Shown: one piece after another, positions 25,277-34,083 of the stretch | How the letters are laid out: every line of letters begins with the position of its first letter | Position numbering within the stretch: position 1 is the stretch's first letter | NCBI RefSeq assembly: GCF_013113835.1 | Contig: NZ_VTYQ01000008.1 | Span: 62,001 to 126,000 of the forward strand | Direction: 5' to 3' | Length of the DNA stretch: 64,000 nucleotides | Source: Vibrio sp. RE88 | GTDB taxonomy: Bacteria > Pseudomonadota > Gammaproteobacteria > Enterobacterales > Vibrionaceae | Position numbers and translations under genes: made by a program | The notes under the pieces: generated by a model | What the model was told of the DNA's origin: nothing | The model's database searches: none | The model's input: only the letters and a program-made list of their open reading frames with translations

Positions 25277-26151
25277 AAATACTAATTACAGGTTGCCAAG
25301 GACAGGTAGGGGATTGCCTCGTACAACGTCTAAATAAGCGAAAAGACGTTGAAGTTATAGCTTACGATCGTGAAGAATTAGATATTACGAATTCAGAGCA
25401 AGTGAGTTCGACAATTGCTCGAATGAAGCCCAATGTCATTGTTAACGCCGCAGCTCATACTGCTGTGGACAAGGCGGAAACTGATGTAGAGCAGAGCTAT
25501 GCCATTAATCACGAAGGTCCTCTTTTCTTAGCTAAAGCGGCAAAAGAAGCAGATGCGTTGCTTCTGCATATTTCTACCGACTATGTATTTGATGGCGCAA
25601 AGCTTACTCCTTATAGCGAAACCGATGCTACTGGACCTCAAGGTGTTTATGGAAAGAGCAAGTTAGCGGGAGAGCAAGCGGTAGAGGAACATTGTTCTCG
25701 CTATGCAATTTTGCGAACAGCTTGGGTATTTGGTGAACATGGAAACAATTTCGTTAAGACGATGTTGAGATTAGGTATTGATAAACCAGAACTCGGTATT
25801 ATAGGTGACCAGTTTGGTGGGCCAACCTACGCAGGCGATATTGCTGATGTGCTGATCATAATGATGGATAAATTTAGCGAATCTAACAGCGATCTTTCAG
25901 GCGTATATCATTTTTCAGGTGCTCCTCATGTTAGCTGGTATGAATTTGCCTGTGAGATCTTTTCACAAGCAATGGTTCACGATGTCCTGAAGAATGCCCC
26001 AAAAGTAAACAAGATAACAGCTGACCAGTATCCACTACCCGCACCAAGACCTGAAAATTCGCGATTAGATTGCAGCAAGATAGAGTCTGTGTTCGGAGTA
26101 ACGCCGAGCGATTGGAAATTAGCATTGACCAATATTGCGGAATACAAGTAA
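25273..26151 (+). CDS. rmlD: dTDP-4-dehydrorhamnose reductase
   Basis: Last enzyme of dTDP-L-rhamnose synthesis, an NADPH-dependent SDR. The 292-residue protein has the RmlD Rossmann pattern ITGCQGQVGDCL (5-16), STDYVFDG, and the YGKSK pair (about 125-129). The start ATG overlaps the rmlA stop. Its TAA shares one base with the rmlC ATG (TAATG), a sign of translational coupling. Confidence 0.96.
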   Translation: MKILITGCQGQVGDCLVQRLNKRKDVEVIAYDREELDITNSEQVSSTIARMKPNVIVNAAAHTAVDKAETDVEQSYAINHEGPLFLAKAAKEADALLLHISTDYVFDGAKLTPYSETDATGPQGVYGKSKLAGEQAVEEHCSRYAILRTAWVFGEHGNNFVKTMLRLGIDKPELGIIGDQFGGPTYAGDIADVLIIMMDKFSESNSDLSGVYHFSGAPHVSWYEFACEIFSQAMVHDVLKNAPKVNKITADQYPLPAPRPENSRLDCSKIESVFGVTPSDWKLALTNIAEYK

Positions 26152-26711
26152 TGAAAGTAATTGATACCAAAATCCCAGACGTAAAAATCATTGAGCCACA
26201 AGTTTTTGGTGATGAACGCGGATTTTTCATGGAAACATGGCAACAAAAGAAATTTGAAGAATTAGTAACTAGCGGTAAACCAATAACTTTTGTTCAAGAT
26301 AATCACTCTAAATCGAAAAAAGGTATTCTGCGAGGCTTACATTACCAGACAGAAAATACCCAAGGTAAGTTAGTCAGAGTTGTATCAGGTGAGGTTTTTG
26401 ATGTGGCTGTTGATATTCGTAAGGACTCTACCACATTTGGTCAATGGGTTGGAGTTTTGCTTTCGGCTGAAAACAAGCGCCAATTATGGGTTCCAGAAGG
26501 TTTTGCTCATGGTTTTTATGTGACTAGTGAAGAAGCAGAGTTTGTATATAAATGCACAGACTATTATAACCCGCAATCAGAAGTGTCAATAAAGTGGAAT
26601 GATCCAATTTTAGGTATTACTTGGCCTATGGGTTGTCACGAATTTCCGCTGCTATCAGAGAAAGACAGAAACGGTATTAATTTTAGAGAGTTAAAGTATG
26701 TTACAGAATAA
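26151..26711 (+). CDS. rmlC: dTDP-4-dehydrorhamnose 3,5-epimerase
   Basis: Cupin-fold epimerase acting between RmlB and RmlD. From ATG 26151 it has 186 residues and begins MKVIDTKIPDVKIIEPQVFG. Family signatures are DERGFFMETW (about 21-30), the catalytic-histidine segment LRGLHYQ and VPEGFAHGFYV. A longer upstream reading lies inside rmlD and is rejected. Its last 14 bases overlap pseB, joining the rhamnose and pseudaminic-acid sets in one transcript. Confidence 0.96.
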   Translation: MKVIDTKIPDVKIIEPQVFGDERGFFMETWQQKKFEELVTSGKPITFVQDNHSKSKKGILRGLHYQTENTQGKLVRVVSGEVFDVAVDIRKDSTTFGQWVGVLLSAENKRQLWVPEGFAHGFYVTSEEAEFVYKCTDYYNPQSEVSIKWNDPILGITWPMGCHEFPLLSEKDRNGINFRELKYVTE

Positions 26712-27711
26712 AACAGTATTAATTACAGGCGGAACGGGGTCATTTGGTAAGCAATTTATTAAAACAATTCTTGAACAGTATTCCGATGTAAAAAAAATCA
26801 TTATATTTTCTCGAGATGAACTTAAGCAGTTTGAGATTAAACAACAATATCCATTTGATAAATATCCTCAATTACGTTTTTTTATTGGAGACATTCGTGA
26901 TAGACAACGACTAGTGCAGGCATGTGAGGGCGTTGATGTTATTATTCATGCGGCAGCAATAAAGCAAGTAGATACGGCTGAATACAATCCAACAGAGTGC
27001 ATTCGTACTAATGTCGATGGGGCAGAAAATGTTATCCAAGCGGCACTTCAATGTGGTGTTAATGATGTAGTTGCATTGTCTACTGATAAAGCTTGTGCAC
27101 CGATTAACCTTTATGGTGCAACTAAGTTAGCGTCAGACAAACTATTTACTGCGGCAAATAATATTAAAGGCTCTAAAGACATTCGCTTTAGTGTTGTTCG
27201 CTACGGTAATGTAATGGGTTCTCGTGGTTCAGTTATTCCTTTCTTTATGAATAAGAAAGAAGAAGGAGTTTTGCCAATTACTCATGAAGAAATGACTAGG
27301 TTTAATATTTCACTGCAAGATGGGGTGAATATGGTGATGTATGCGTTGGAGAATCATTTAGGTGGCGAGATCTTTGTACCCAAAATCCCGTCTTACAAGA
27401 TTTTAGATATTGCAGAGGCTGTGGCTCCAGATTGTGAAACAAAAATAGTGGGTATTCGTCCAGGTGAAAAATTGCATGAAGAGATGATTACTGATACAGA
27501 TTCTTTAAATACCATTGATTTAGGTAAGTACTACGCTATTTTGCCTTCCGTATCTTTTACCTACACAGAGCAAGAGTATCTTAAATACTATAAAGCAGAA
27601 AAAGTACCATTTGGCTTTAAATACAACTCAGGTACAAACACTGAGTGGGAAACGATTGAAAGCTTGCGTCAATTAATCAAAGAACACGTTGACCCGAATT
27701 TTACAGTGTGA
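26698..27711 (+). CDS. pseB: UDP-GlcNAc 4,6-dehydratase (inverting)
   Basis: First enzyme of pseudaminic acid synthesis; it makes UDP-2-acetamido-2,6-dideoxy-L-arabino-hexos-4-ulose. The 337-residue soluble SDR protein has GGTGSFGKQF (11-20), the catalytic STDKA (D130, K131) and YGATK (Y139, K143), matching the D-K-Y triad of the Helicobacter enzyme in spacing. It has no membrane part, unlike the WbpM-like protein at the far end of the cluster. It overlaps rmlC and leads directly into pseC. Confidence 0.95.
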   Translation: MLQNKTVLITGGTGSFGKQFIKTILEQYSDVKKIIIFSRDELKQFEIKQQYPFDKYPQLRFFIGDIRDRQRLVQACEGVDVIIHAAAIKQVDTAEYNPTECIRTNVDGAENVIQAALQCGVNDVVALSTDKACAPINLYGATKLASDKLFTAANNIKGSKDIRFSVVRYGNVMGSRGSVIPFFMNKKEEGVLPITHEEMTRFNISLQDGVNMVMYALENHLGGEIFVPKIPSYKILDIAEAVAPDCETKIVGIRPGEKLHEEMITDTDSLNTIDLGKYYAILPSVSFTYTEQEYLKYYKAEKVPFGFKYNSGTNTEWETIESLRQLIKEHVDPNFTV

Positions 27712-27719
27712 GGATGAAA

Positions 27720-28880
27720 GTGATTCCGTATGGTAAGCAAGAGATAACGCAACAGGATATTGATGCGGTTGTTGACGTTCTGAAGTCTGATTTTCTTACT
27801 CAAGGTCCCCAAGTTCCAGCTTTTGAACAGGCGCTTAACAGTTATACCGGAGCAAAATTTGCTTTGGCAGTAAACAGCGCCACTTCGGCTTTGCACATCG
27901 CCTGTCTTGCATTAGGGTTGGGTGAAGGTGATTGGTTGTGGACATCTCCAATTACTTTTGTAGCATCAGCAAATTGTGGTTTGTATTGTGGGGCTAAAGT
28001 CGATTTTGTAGATATTGATCCCCAGACATACAACATGTGTCCTGAACAGTTAGAAGAGAAGCTTATTAAAGCTAAAGCAGAAGGTAAGCTCCCAAAGATT
28101 GTGGTGCCAGTTCATTTAAGTGGTCAACCCTGTGATATGGCTGCAATTGCCAAACTGGCTAAAAAGTATGGCTTTAAAATCATTGAAGATGCATCTCACG
28201 CGATAGGAGGACGGTATCAAGAGGACTGTATCGGTAGTTGTGTATACTCAGATATCACAGTATTCAGCTTCCACCCAGTAAAGATTGTTACTACAGCCGA
28301 AGGTGGAGCGGCTCTGACCAATCAAAAAGCTTTAGCTGATAAGATGGCGTTATTTCGTAGCCATGGAGTGACTCGCAACCCTGCTAGTATGGTCGGAGAG
28401 TCTCATGGCGACTGGTACTATCAGCAAGTGGTGCTTGGATACAATTATCGAATGACAGAATTACAAGCAGCATTGGGTATTAGCCAAATGTTAAGGGTTG
28501 ATACATTTGTCTCTGCTCGTCACAAATTGTCAAAACGCTATAACGAACTACTTACTGATTTTCCAGTGACTTTGCCCTATCAGCTGCAAAACACGTATTC
28601 CGGGTTGCACCTGTATGTGATTAGATTGAAACTTGAAGAAGTTGATCAGTCTCATCGTCAAATCTTTGAAAAATTAAGAAATGCTGGGATAGGTGTAAAT
28701 CTGCATTATATACCTGTCCACACTCAACCCTACTATAAAGAAATGGGCTTCAAAGAAGGGGACTTCCCAAATGCGGAGCAGTACTATAAGGAAGCAATCT
28801 CTTTACCCTTATTCCATACAATGACATTTGAACAGCAGGACTATGTCATCACTACCTTGAAAACTGTTCTTAGTAATTAG
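27720..28880 (+). CDS. pseC: UDP-4-amino-4,6-dideoxy-AltNAc transaminase
   Basis: PLP-dependent DegT/DnrJ-type aminotransferase that adds the 4-amino group to the PseB product, using glutamate. From GTG 27720 it has 386 residues, starts IPYGKQEITQQDIDAVV and has the Schiff-base lysine in FHPVKIVTTAEGG (about K188). GAGG lies 6 bases before GTG 27720; starts at 27708 and 27714 are possible but lack a well-placed ribosome site. The long NSATSALH and HLSGQP motifs are typical of PseC. Confidence 0.94.
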   Translation: MIPYGKQEITQQDIDAVVDVLKSDFLTQGPQVPAFEQALNSYTGAKFALAVNSATSALHIACLALGLGEGDWLWTSPITFVASANCGLYCGAKVDFVDIDPQTYNMCPEQLEEKLIKAKAEGKLPKIVVPVHLSGQPCDMAAIAKLAKKYGFKIIEDASHAIGGRYQEDCIGSCVYSDITVFSFHPVKIVTTAEGGAALTNQKALADKMALFRSHGVTRNPASMVGESHGDWYYQQVVLGYNYRMTELQAALGISQMLRVDTFVSARHKLSKRYNELLTDFPVTLPYQLQNTYSGLHLYVIRLKLEEVDQSHRQIFEKLRNAGIGVNLHYIPVHTQPYYKEMGFKEGDFPNAEQYYKEAISLPLFHTMTFEQQDYVITTLKTVLSN

Positions 28881-28902
28881 TAAATAGTCAGGTAACTAAA
28901 CT

Positions 28903-29580
28903 ATGCAAGAAAAAATATTTCTATCTAGTGAGGCCGACCAATGGTTTTTGCGAAATGAAGAAGTTATACGCTCAAAATCGAAAGAGACAGATCATTTATT
29001 TCAACTATGTAGCTCTTTAGCTGGTGCTGGCTTAAGCTTGGAGGGGATGAGTGTTTTAGAAGTTGGCTGTGCAAATGGATATCGACTGTCTTGGCTTAAG
29101 TCACTTGGTTGCAAGGTAAAAGGTATAGAGCCGAGTGCCAAAGCGGTAGAAAATAGTATACAGAATGAGATCTTACTTGAACATGAGATCGAGCAGAACG
29201 ATGCAGCTAGCTTTTTCGATAATAATGAGAAGCGGTTCGATATCATTTTGTTTGGGCACTCACTATATCTAGTCGATCCTGAAAGCTACTCGAAAATAGT
29301 GCATGGGACAATGAGTGCCCTCAATGAAGGCGGCTATATAGCGATATTTGATTTTAATGCAGTCCCTCATAAGCGTACATATCATCATAAAGATGGGGTA
29401 TATAGCTACAAAATGAAGTTTGCTAGGATGTTCGATTGGCATCCTCAATATCAGCTCGTATTTCAAAATGTGCTTGAACACAATGGTAGCTTATCGCAAG
29501 GTGACATAAATGAAGACTGTGCGCTCACTGCGATTAGAAAAATAAGCAAAGACAATGCTTTTCCGAAGATTGGTGTATAG
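28903..29580 (+). CDS. SAM-dependent methyltransferase
   Basis: A 225-residue class I methyltransferase. Motif I is VLEVGCANGYRLSWL (about 51-65); a motif-II-like FDIILFGHSLYLVD is at about 107-120; then GGYIAIFDF. It sits inside the pseudaminic acid set between pseC and an aldo/keto reductase gene, so it probably methylates a sugar or an amino substituent on the nonulosonic acid or its precursor. The substrate cannot be read from sequence. Confidence 0.8.
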   Translation: MQEKIFLSSEADQWFLRNEEVIRSKSKETDHLFQLCSSLAGAGLSLEGMSVLEVGCANGYRLSWLKSLGCKVKGIEPSAKAVENSIQNEILLEHEIEQNDAASFFDNNEKRFDIILFGHSLYLVDPESYSKIVHGTMSALNEGGYIAIFDFNAVPHKRTYHHKDGVYSYKMKFARMFDWHPQYQLVFQNVLEHNGSLSQGDINEDCALTAIRKISKDNAFPKIGV

Positions 29581-29582
29581 AA

Positions 29583-30425
29583 ATGAAACTAGCACTTGGT
29601 ACCGCCCAGTTTGGTTTGGACTACGGTGTTACAAACAATGACGGAAAAGTGCCATTAAAGATTGTGGGGGAAATTTTAGAGTTTGCCCAACTTAATGGTA
29701 TAAGAGTTATAGACACTGCAATCGCATATGGGAACAGTGAGCAAGTGCTCGGTAACTTTGATTTGTCTAGTTTTTCTGTAGTCTCAAAAATACCTAGTCT
29801 CTCTAGAGCCTCTCAATCTATTGAAAGTATGGTCTCTGGGTCTCTGGAGCGGTTAAGAATTGGAAGCTTATACGGTTTACTATTCCACTGTGAAGATGAT
29901 GTCGTTCATCCTGCATATGTTCATCAACTTAAGGAATTGAAAGAAGGTGGGGTAATACAGAAAGTCGGCGCTTCATTCTATTGCCCAAATAAGGCCTTAG
30001 AAGCTATAAATACAGAACAAGTTGATATCATTCAAGTACCCGCTAACCAGTTAGATCAGCGTTTTGAAAAAGCCGGAGTCTTTCAAGCTGCTAAAGAATT
30101 TGGGGTTGAAGTACATATTCGCTCACTATTTTTGCAAGGATTGCTAGCTGTCAAGAACAATCGGCGACCTACCAAGTTCCAGGAGCATAAAGATCTCTTG
30201 CGTTATGATGTCTATCGTGAGATGCATGACTTGCTTCCGATTGCTTTGGCTTTAGAGTATCTACTAAGTAGAACTCAAGTTTCTTTTGGTGTTATTGGAT
30301 GTGCTAACGTTAGACAGTTAACGGAAATTATAAATATTTATAATGAGCTATCAGTATCTGAACGTCGACAGACTTTTGATTTATCTTCCGATGATGAACA
30401 CTTACTGAATCCATCCACATGGTAG
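29583..30425 (+). CDS. Aldo/keto reductase in the Pse cluster
   Basis: A 280-residue TIM-barrel oxidoreductase starting KLALGTAQFGLDYGV, with IDTAIAYGNSEQVLG (about 39-53) holding the catalytic D and Y. The NADP-binding end is FGVIGCANVRQL (about 239-250). Such proteins reduce or oxidise sugar carbonyls. It starts 2 bases after the methyltransferase gene and overlaps the next. It is not one of the six classical Pse enzymes. It may form, or act on, a carbonyl for the neighbouring class III aminotransferase (inference). Confidence 0.82.
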   Translation: MKLALGTAQFGLDYGVTNNDGKVPLKIVGEILEFAQLNGIRVIDTAIAYGNSEQVLGNFDLSSFSVVSKIPSLSRASQSIESMVSGSLERLRIGSLYGLLFHCEDDVVHPAYVHQLKELKEGGVIQKVGASFYCPNKALEAINTEQVDIIQVPANQLDQRFEKAGVFQAAKEFGVEVHIRSLFLQGLLAVKNNRRPTKFQEHKDLLRYDVYREMHDLLPIALALEYLLSRTQVSFGVIGCANVRQLTEIINIYNELSVSERRQTFDLSSDDEHLLNPSTW

Positions 30426-30433
30426 TAAAAAAC

Positions 30434-31189
30434 ATGAAAATAGTTGTCATATTGCAGGCACGAGCTTCCTCCAGTCGGCTACCACAGAAAGTTCTCCGTC
30501 CTATTCTTGATGCTCCAATGCTTCAACGTCAAATAGAGCGAGTACAACGCAGTAAGCTTATCGACCAATTAATTGTTGCAACGTCTGTTGAAGGCTCGGA
30601 CGATGCGATCGAAGCCCTATGTGGACGGTTAGACGTCCCTTGTTTTAGAGGTAGCCTTGATGATGTATTAGATCGTTTCTATCAAGCAGCGAAAACGTGT
30701 CTGCCTGACCACGTAGTTAGATTAACGGGTGATTGCCCGCTTATAGATCCTCAAGTAATCGATAAAGTTTTAAAGCTTCACCTCGACGAAGGTGTAGAGT
30801 ATACCTCAAATGGTGCTCCACCTACTTATCCAGATGGGTTAGATGTAGAGGTTATGACATTTCGAGCTTTGCAACAAGCATGGACTGAAGCTTCATTAAA
30901 ATCTGAGCGCGAACATGTAACACCATATATGCGTAACCCCAATTCTGGATTGAGTCATTGTAATGTCACAAATGATGTAGATCTTTCCCATCTACGTTGG
31001 ACGGTAGATGAGCCAGAAGATCTTGAATTTGTTGTGCGAATTTATGAAAATTTATATGAAAAAAACCCTTGTTTTGGTAGTTCCGAAGTACTGTCTTTTC
31101 TCGAAGAGCAACCAGAGGTGATGCAAATCAACCAAGGGTTTGTTCGGAATGAAGGTTATCAGCGGTCTTTGGCCAATGACAAAAGTTGA
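30434..31189 (+). CDS. SpsF-type CMP-nonulosonate cytidylyltransferase
   Basis: A 251-residue nucleotidyltransferase of the SpsF family (COG1861), starting with the signature MKIVVILQARASSSRLPQKV (CTP-binding) and containing VRLTGDCPLIDP and TYPDGLDVEVM. It stands in the place of PseF, so it probably activates Pse to CMP-Pse, although it is a different subfamily from the Campylobacter PseF. An ATG 15 bases upstream is possible, but the family start is 30434. Confidence 0.82.
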   Translation: MKIVVILQARASSSRLPQKVLRPILDAPMLQRQIERVQRSKLIDQLIVATSVEGSDDAIEALCGRLDVPCFRGSLDDVLDRFYQAAKTCLPDHVVRLTGDCPLIDPQVIDKVLKLHLDEGVEYTSNGAPPTYPDGLDVEVMTFRALQQAWTEASLKSEREHVTPYMRNPNSGLSHCNVTNDVDLSHLRWTVDEPEDLEFVVRIYENLYEKNPCFGSSEVLSFLEEQPEVMQINQGFVRNEGYQRSLANDKS

Positions 31190-31197
31190 GTATTAAA

Positions 31198-32487
31198 ATG
31201 TCAGAACGTTACAAAAAATCAGAAGAATTACTCGAAAGGGCTCTCAAATCTATACCACTTGGTTCACAAACTTTTTCTAAAAGTATCACGCAGTTCCCTT
31301 ATGGTGTTTCACCTTACTTTGTTAGTCGAGCTAAGGGAGCAACAATATGGGATGTAGACGATAATCAATATATTGACTTTATTAATGGTTTATTAAGCGT
31401 GTCAATTGGTTATGCAGATTTGGATATTACTGAAGCAGTTAAGCAACAGATCGAAACTGGCGTGACCTTCTCTCTCTCCCACGAGCTGGAGATGCAAGTA
31501 GCAGAAAAGCTAATAGATCTGGTGCCATGTGCGGAAATGGTCCGTTTCGGTAAGAATGGGACAGATAGCACTTCTGCAGCTATTCGACTTGCTCGGGCCT
31601 ATACAAAAAAAGAAATTGTTCTCGTATGTGGCTACCATGGTTGGCAGGATTGGTATATAGGTTCGACAACTAGGAGCTTAGGTGTTCCAGAAGTTACTCG
31701 TACACTAACGAAAGTGTTTAAGTACAATGATGTAGAGTCATTCGATCAGTTAGTTGATGAGTATAAAGGTGAAATAGCAGCTGTCATCATGGAGCCAATG
31801 AATATTGAGTTCCCTAACCCCGGTTTCTTAGAACATATTCGTGAAGTAACCGACAAAGAAAATATTGTAATGGTTTTTGATGAAACAATTACAGGCTGTC
31901 GTTTGTCAAAAGGAGGAGCACAGGAACTCTTTGGTGTTATACCTGACCTTGCAACATTTGGTAAAGGTATAGGGAATGGTTACCCACTTTCTGCCATCAT
32001 GGGAAGAAAAGATATAATGGCCTTGATGGAAGATATTTTTTATTCGGGTACTTTTGCAGGAGAAACATCGGCACTTGCAGCGGCAAATATAGTACTTGAT
32101 AAAATCAAGAATGAAAATGTCTGTGCTCACTTGGAAGAAATTGGTTCTCACTTAATTAAAGAAGTTCTTCAACTCATTGAAAAGTACGAACTCGGCGAAT
32201 GTTTTGATTGTGTTGGTCACCCTTCGTGGTCTTTCCTCATATTTAAGGACTCGCAATATGCAACCGCATTTGAGATGAAAACGTTGTTTATGCAAAGTAT
32301 GTTTGAAATGGGGATTTTAACGTTTGGTTCGCATAATTTAAGTTATGCTCACCAACGAGAAGACATTGACTACTTGATTAAGTCCTATGAAAACTTCTTT
32401 GAGTTTTTAAAGTCTTCTATACCAAACACTAACGTTAATTCACTATTGAAATGTGAAGTACTAAAGCCTTTGTTTAAGATTCGATGA
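31198..32487 (+). CDS. Class III aminotransferase (GSA-aminotransferase-like)
   Basis: A 429-residue PLP enzyme resembling glutamate-1-semialdehyde aminomutase (HemL). Motifs are GKNGTDSTSAAIRLARAYT, FDETITGCRL, and the Schiff-base lysine in LATFGKGIGNGYPLSAIMG. A haem role is unlikely because the gene is embedded in the Pse set. An amino-group transfer on a C9 sugar or a side chain is more likely (inference). ATG 31198 is preferred over TTG 31186. Its end overlaps pseG by 4 bases. Confidence 0.85.
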   Translation: MSERYKKSEELLERALKSIPLGSQTFSKSITQFPYGVSPYFVSRAKGATIWDVDDNQYIDFINGLLSVSIGYADLDITEAVKQQIETGVTFSLSHELEMQVAEKLIDLVPCAEMVRFGKNGTDSTSAAIRLARAYTKKEIVLVCGYHGWQDWYIGSTTRSLGVPEVTRTLTKVFKYNDVESFDQLVDEYKGEIAAVIMEPMNIEFPNPGFLEHIREVTDKENIVMVFDETITGCRLSKGGAQELFGVIPDLATFGKGIGNGYPLSAIMGRKDIMALMEDIFYSGTFAGETSALAAANIVLDKIKNENVCAHLEEIGSHLIKEVLQLIEKYELGECFDCVGHPSWSFLIFKDSQYATAFEMKTLFMQSMFEMGILTFGSHNLSYAHQREDIDYLIKSYENFFEFLKSSIPNTNVNSLLKCEVLKPLFKIR

Positions 32488-33533
32488 AGATTGCAATCAG
32501 AGTTGACAGTTCATTGTGGATCGGAAGTGGCCATGTGATGCGTTGTTTAGTCTTAGCTGAAGTCCTTAGAACACGTAAATGGGAAGTCGAGTTTATATGC
32601 CAAGCTCAAGATGGTTCTCTCACCGACTTTATTCTAAATAAGGGATTTGTAGTTAAAGAGCTAAGGTCTCCATTTAATGCTCAATTGCTTTGTTCGAGTG
32701 GCGATTATAGAACATGGTTGCCACATAGTGAGGAGCAGGACGCTAGAATGTTTATCGATATTGTTGGCTCTGTCGATTGGGTTATCGTAGATCATTATAG
32801 TCTTGGTGCTACATGGGAACGGTTTGTTCGTCAAAAAATTGGGTGTCATTTACTTTCTATAGACGATTTAGATCGTAAACATGAAAGCAGTTTGATCCTT
32901 GACCAAAATCTATGGCCGGATCTTGAGTCCAGATACTGGTTCTGTAAATGTCAAAGGCTACTTGGCCCCGAGTATGCTTTATTGAGGCATCGTTTCAAAG
33001 CTCTAAGGAAAGATCCTCCTCAGAGGCGTAATCAAATGATAGCTTTTTTTGGTGGGACCGACCCAACATTAGAATGTAGTAAGCTACTTAGAGCTCTTTC
33101 AAAAATTCCACATTTGCCATTTTATACAATAGTTGTAACCGGATTACAAAACAACAGACATGTCGATCTTGTCACAGAATATGCCGCACTTAAAGGTGTA
33201 AAGATTACTCGATTTATAGAGAATTTTGAACTTGAGTTAGCGAGCAGTAAATACGCAATAGGAGCTTCAGGTATCAGTAATTGGGAGCGTTTCTGTTTGA
33301 GTATTCCTGCGACGATAGTATCGGTCGCTGATAACCAAAAAGCATTGTCTAGTTACCTTTCCCAAAAAGGCTTAGTTTCTTACTTAGGGGATGGAGGAGA
33401 AACAACACCAGAATCGTATATCAAGGAGCTTTGTAGAATTGCTGACAATTGGGACGCTATTCGGCCATTTGAGTTGATAAATATAGATGGGTATGGAGCA
33501 GATAGGGTAGTAAGTGTTATGGAGTCATTTTAG
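32484..33533 (+). CDS. pseG: UDP-sugar hydrolase PseG
   Basis: GT-B-fold hydrolase that removes UDP from UDP-2,4-diacetamido-2,4,6-trideoxy-L-altropyranose in the Pse pathway. The 349-residue protein has the SpsG/PseG N-terminus IAIRVDSSLWIGSGHVMRCL with the catalytic H17 in the same place as in Campylobacter PseG. It also has VDWVIVDHYSL and IGASGISNWERFCLSIP. It is directly followed by pseH. Confidence 0.9.
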   Translation: MKIAIRVDSSLWIGSGHVMRCLVLAEVLRTRKWEVEFICQAQDGSLTDFILNKGFVVKELRSPFNAQLLCSSGDYRTWLPHSEEQDARMFIDIVGSVDWVIVDHYSLGATWERFVRQKIGCHLLSIDDLDRKHESSLILDQNLWPDLESRYWFCKCQRLLGPEYALLRHRFKALRKDPPQRRNQMIAFFGGTDPTLECSKLLRALSKIPHLPFYTIVVTGLQNNRHVDLVTEYAALKGVKITRFIENFELELASSKYAIGASGISNWERFCLSIPATIVSVADNQKALSSYLSQKGLVSYLGDGGETTPESYIKELCRIADNWDAIRPFELINIDGYGADRVVSVMESF

Positions 33534-34079
33534 ATGAAAAACAAGGAAATACAATTTTCTCCTCTTTCACATGATGATTTGGAGTTAATTTTGGAGTGGC
33601 GAAATGCGCCAGAAGTTCGCTCTAATATGTATACTAGACACGAAATATCTCTTGATGAGCACAGAGCGTGGTTTGAGCGAGTGAATCAAGATGACTCTAA
33701 GGTTAACTTCCTTGTTAAGTTGAATGATGAACCTGTTGGTGTAGTTGGATTTTCTGAGATCAATTTGGTGTATAGAATTGCCACATGGGCTTTCTACGCT
33801 TCTCCTTTCGCACCAAGAGGAACGGGATCACTAATGGAGTATCATGCATTAGAGTATGCGTTCGAGGAGCTGAATCTTCATAAACTGCGCTGCGAAGTGT
33901 TAGGATTTAATCAAGTAGTAGTGAAATTGCATAAAAAGTTTGGCTTTGTAGAGGAAGGGGTATTGAGAGATGCGTTTTATGATGGGCGATCATATCACAA
34001 TATCGTACATTTAGGCATATTTTCTCAAGAGTGGAAAAATGTCAAAGGTGAGTTAAAAACAAAGTTGAAAATAGTTTAG
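33534..34079 (+). CDS. pseH: UDP-4-amino-4,6-dideoxy-AltNAc N-acetyltransferase
   Basis: A 181-residue GNAT-fold acetyltransferase of the PseH/RimJ type that acetylates the 4-amino group using acetyl-CoA. Signatures are LILEWRNAPEVRSNMYT (about 17-33), the GTGSLMEYHALEYAF acetyl-CoA loop and LHKLRCEVLGFN. The ATG follows the pseG stop directly. The position between pseG and pseI is the common Pse order. Confidence 0.9.
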   Translation: MKNKEIQFSPLSHDDLELILEWRNAPEVRSNMYTRHEISLDEHRAWFERVNQDDSKVNFLVKLNDEPVGVVGFSEINLVYRIATWAFYASPFAPRGTGSLMEYHALEYAFEELNLHKLRCEVLGFNQVVVKLHKKFGFVEEGVLRDAFYDGRSYHNIVHLGIFSQEWKNVKGELKTKLKIV

Positions 34080-34083
34080 TTAT

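Noticed and set aside
31198..32487. hemL, glutamate-1-semialdehyde aminomutase for haem synthesis
   Set aside because: The family resemblance is real, but the gene is locked in the Pse set with overlapping ends. Haem hemL is expected elsewhere in the genome.
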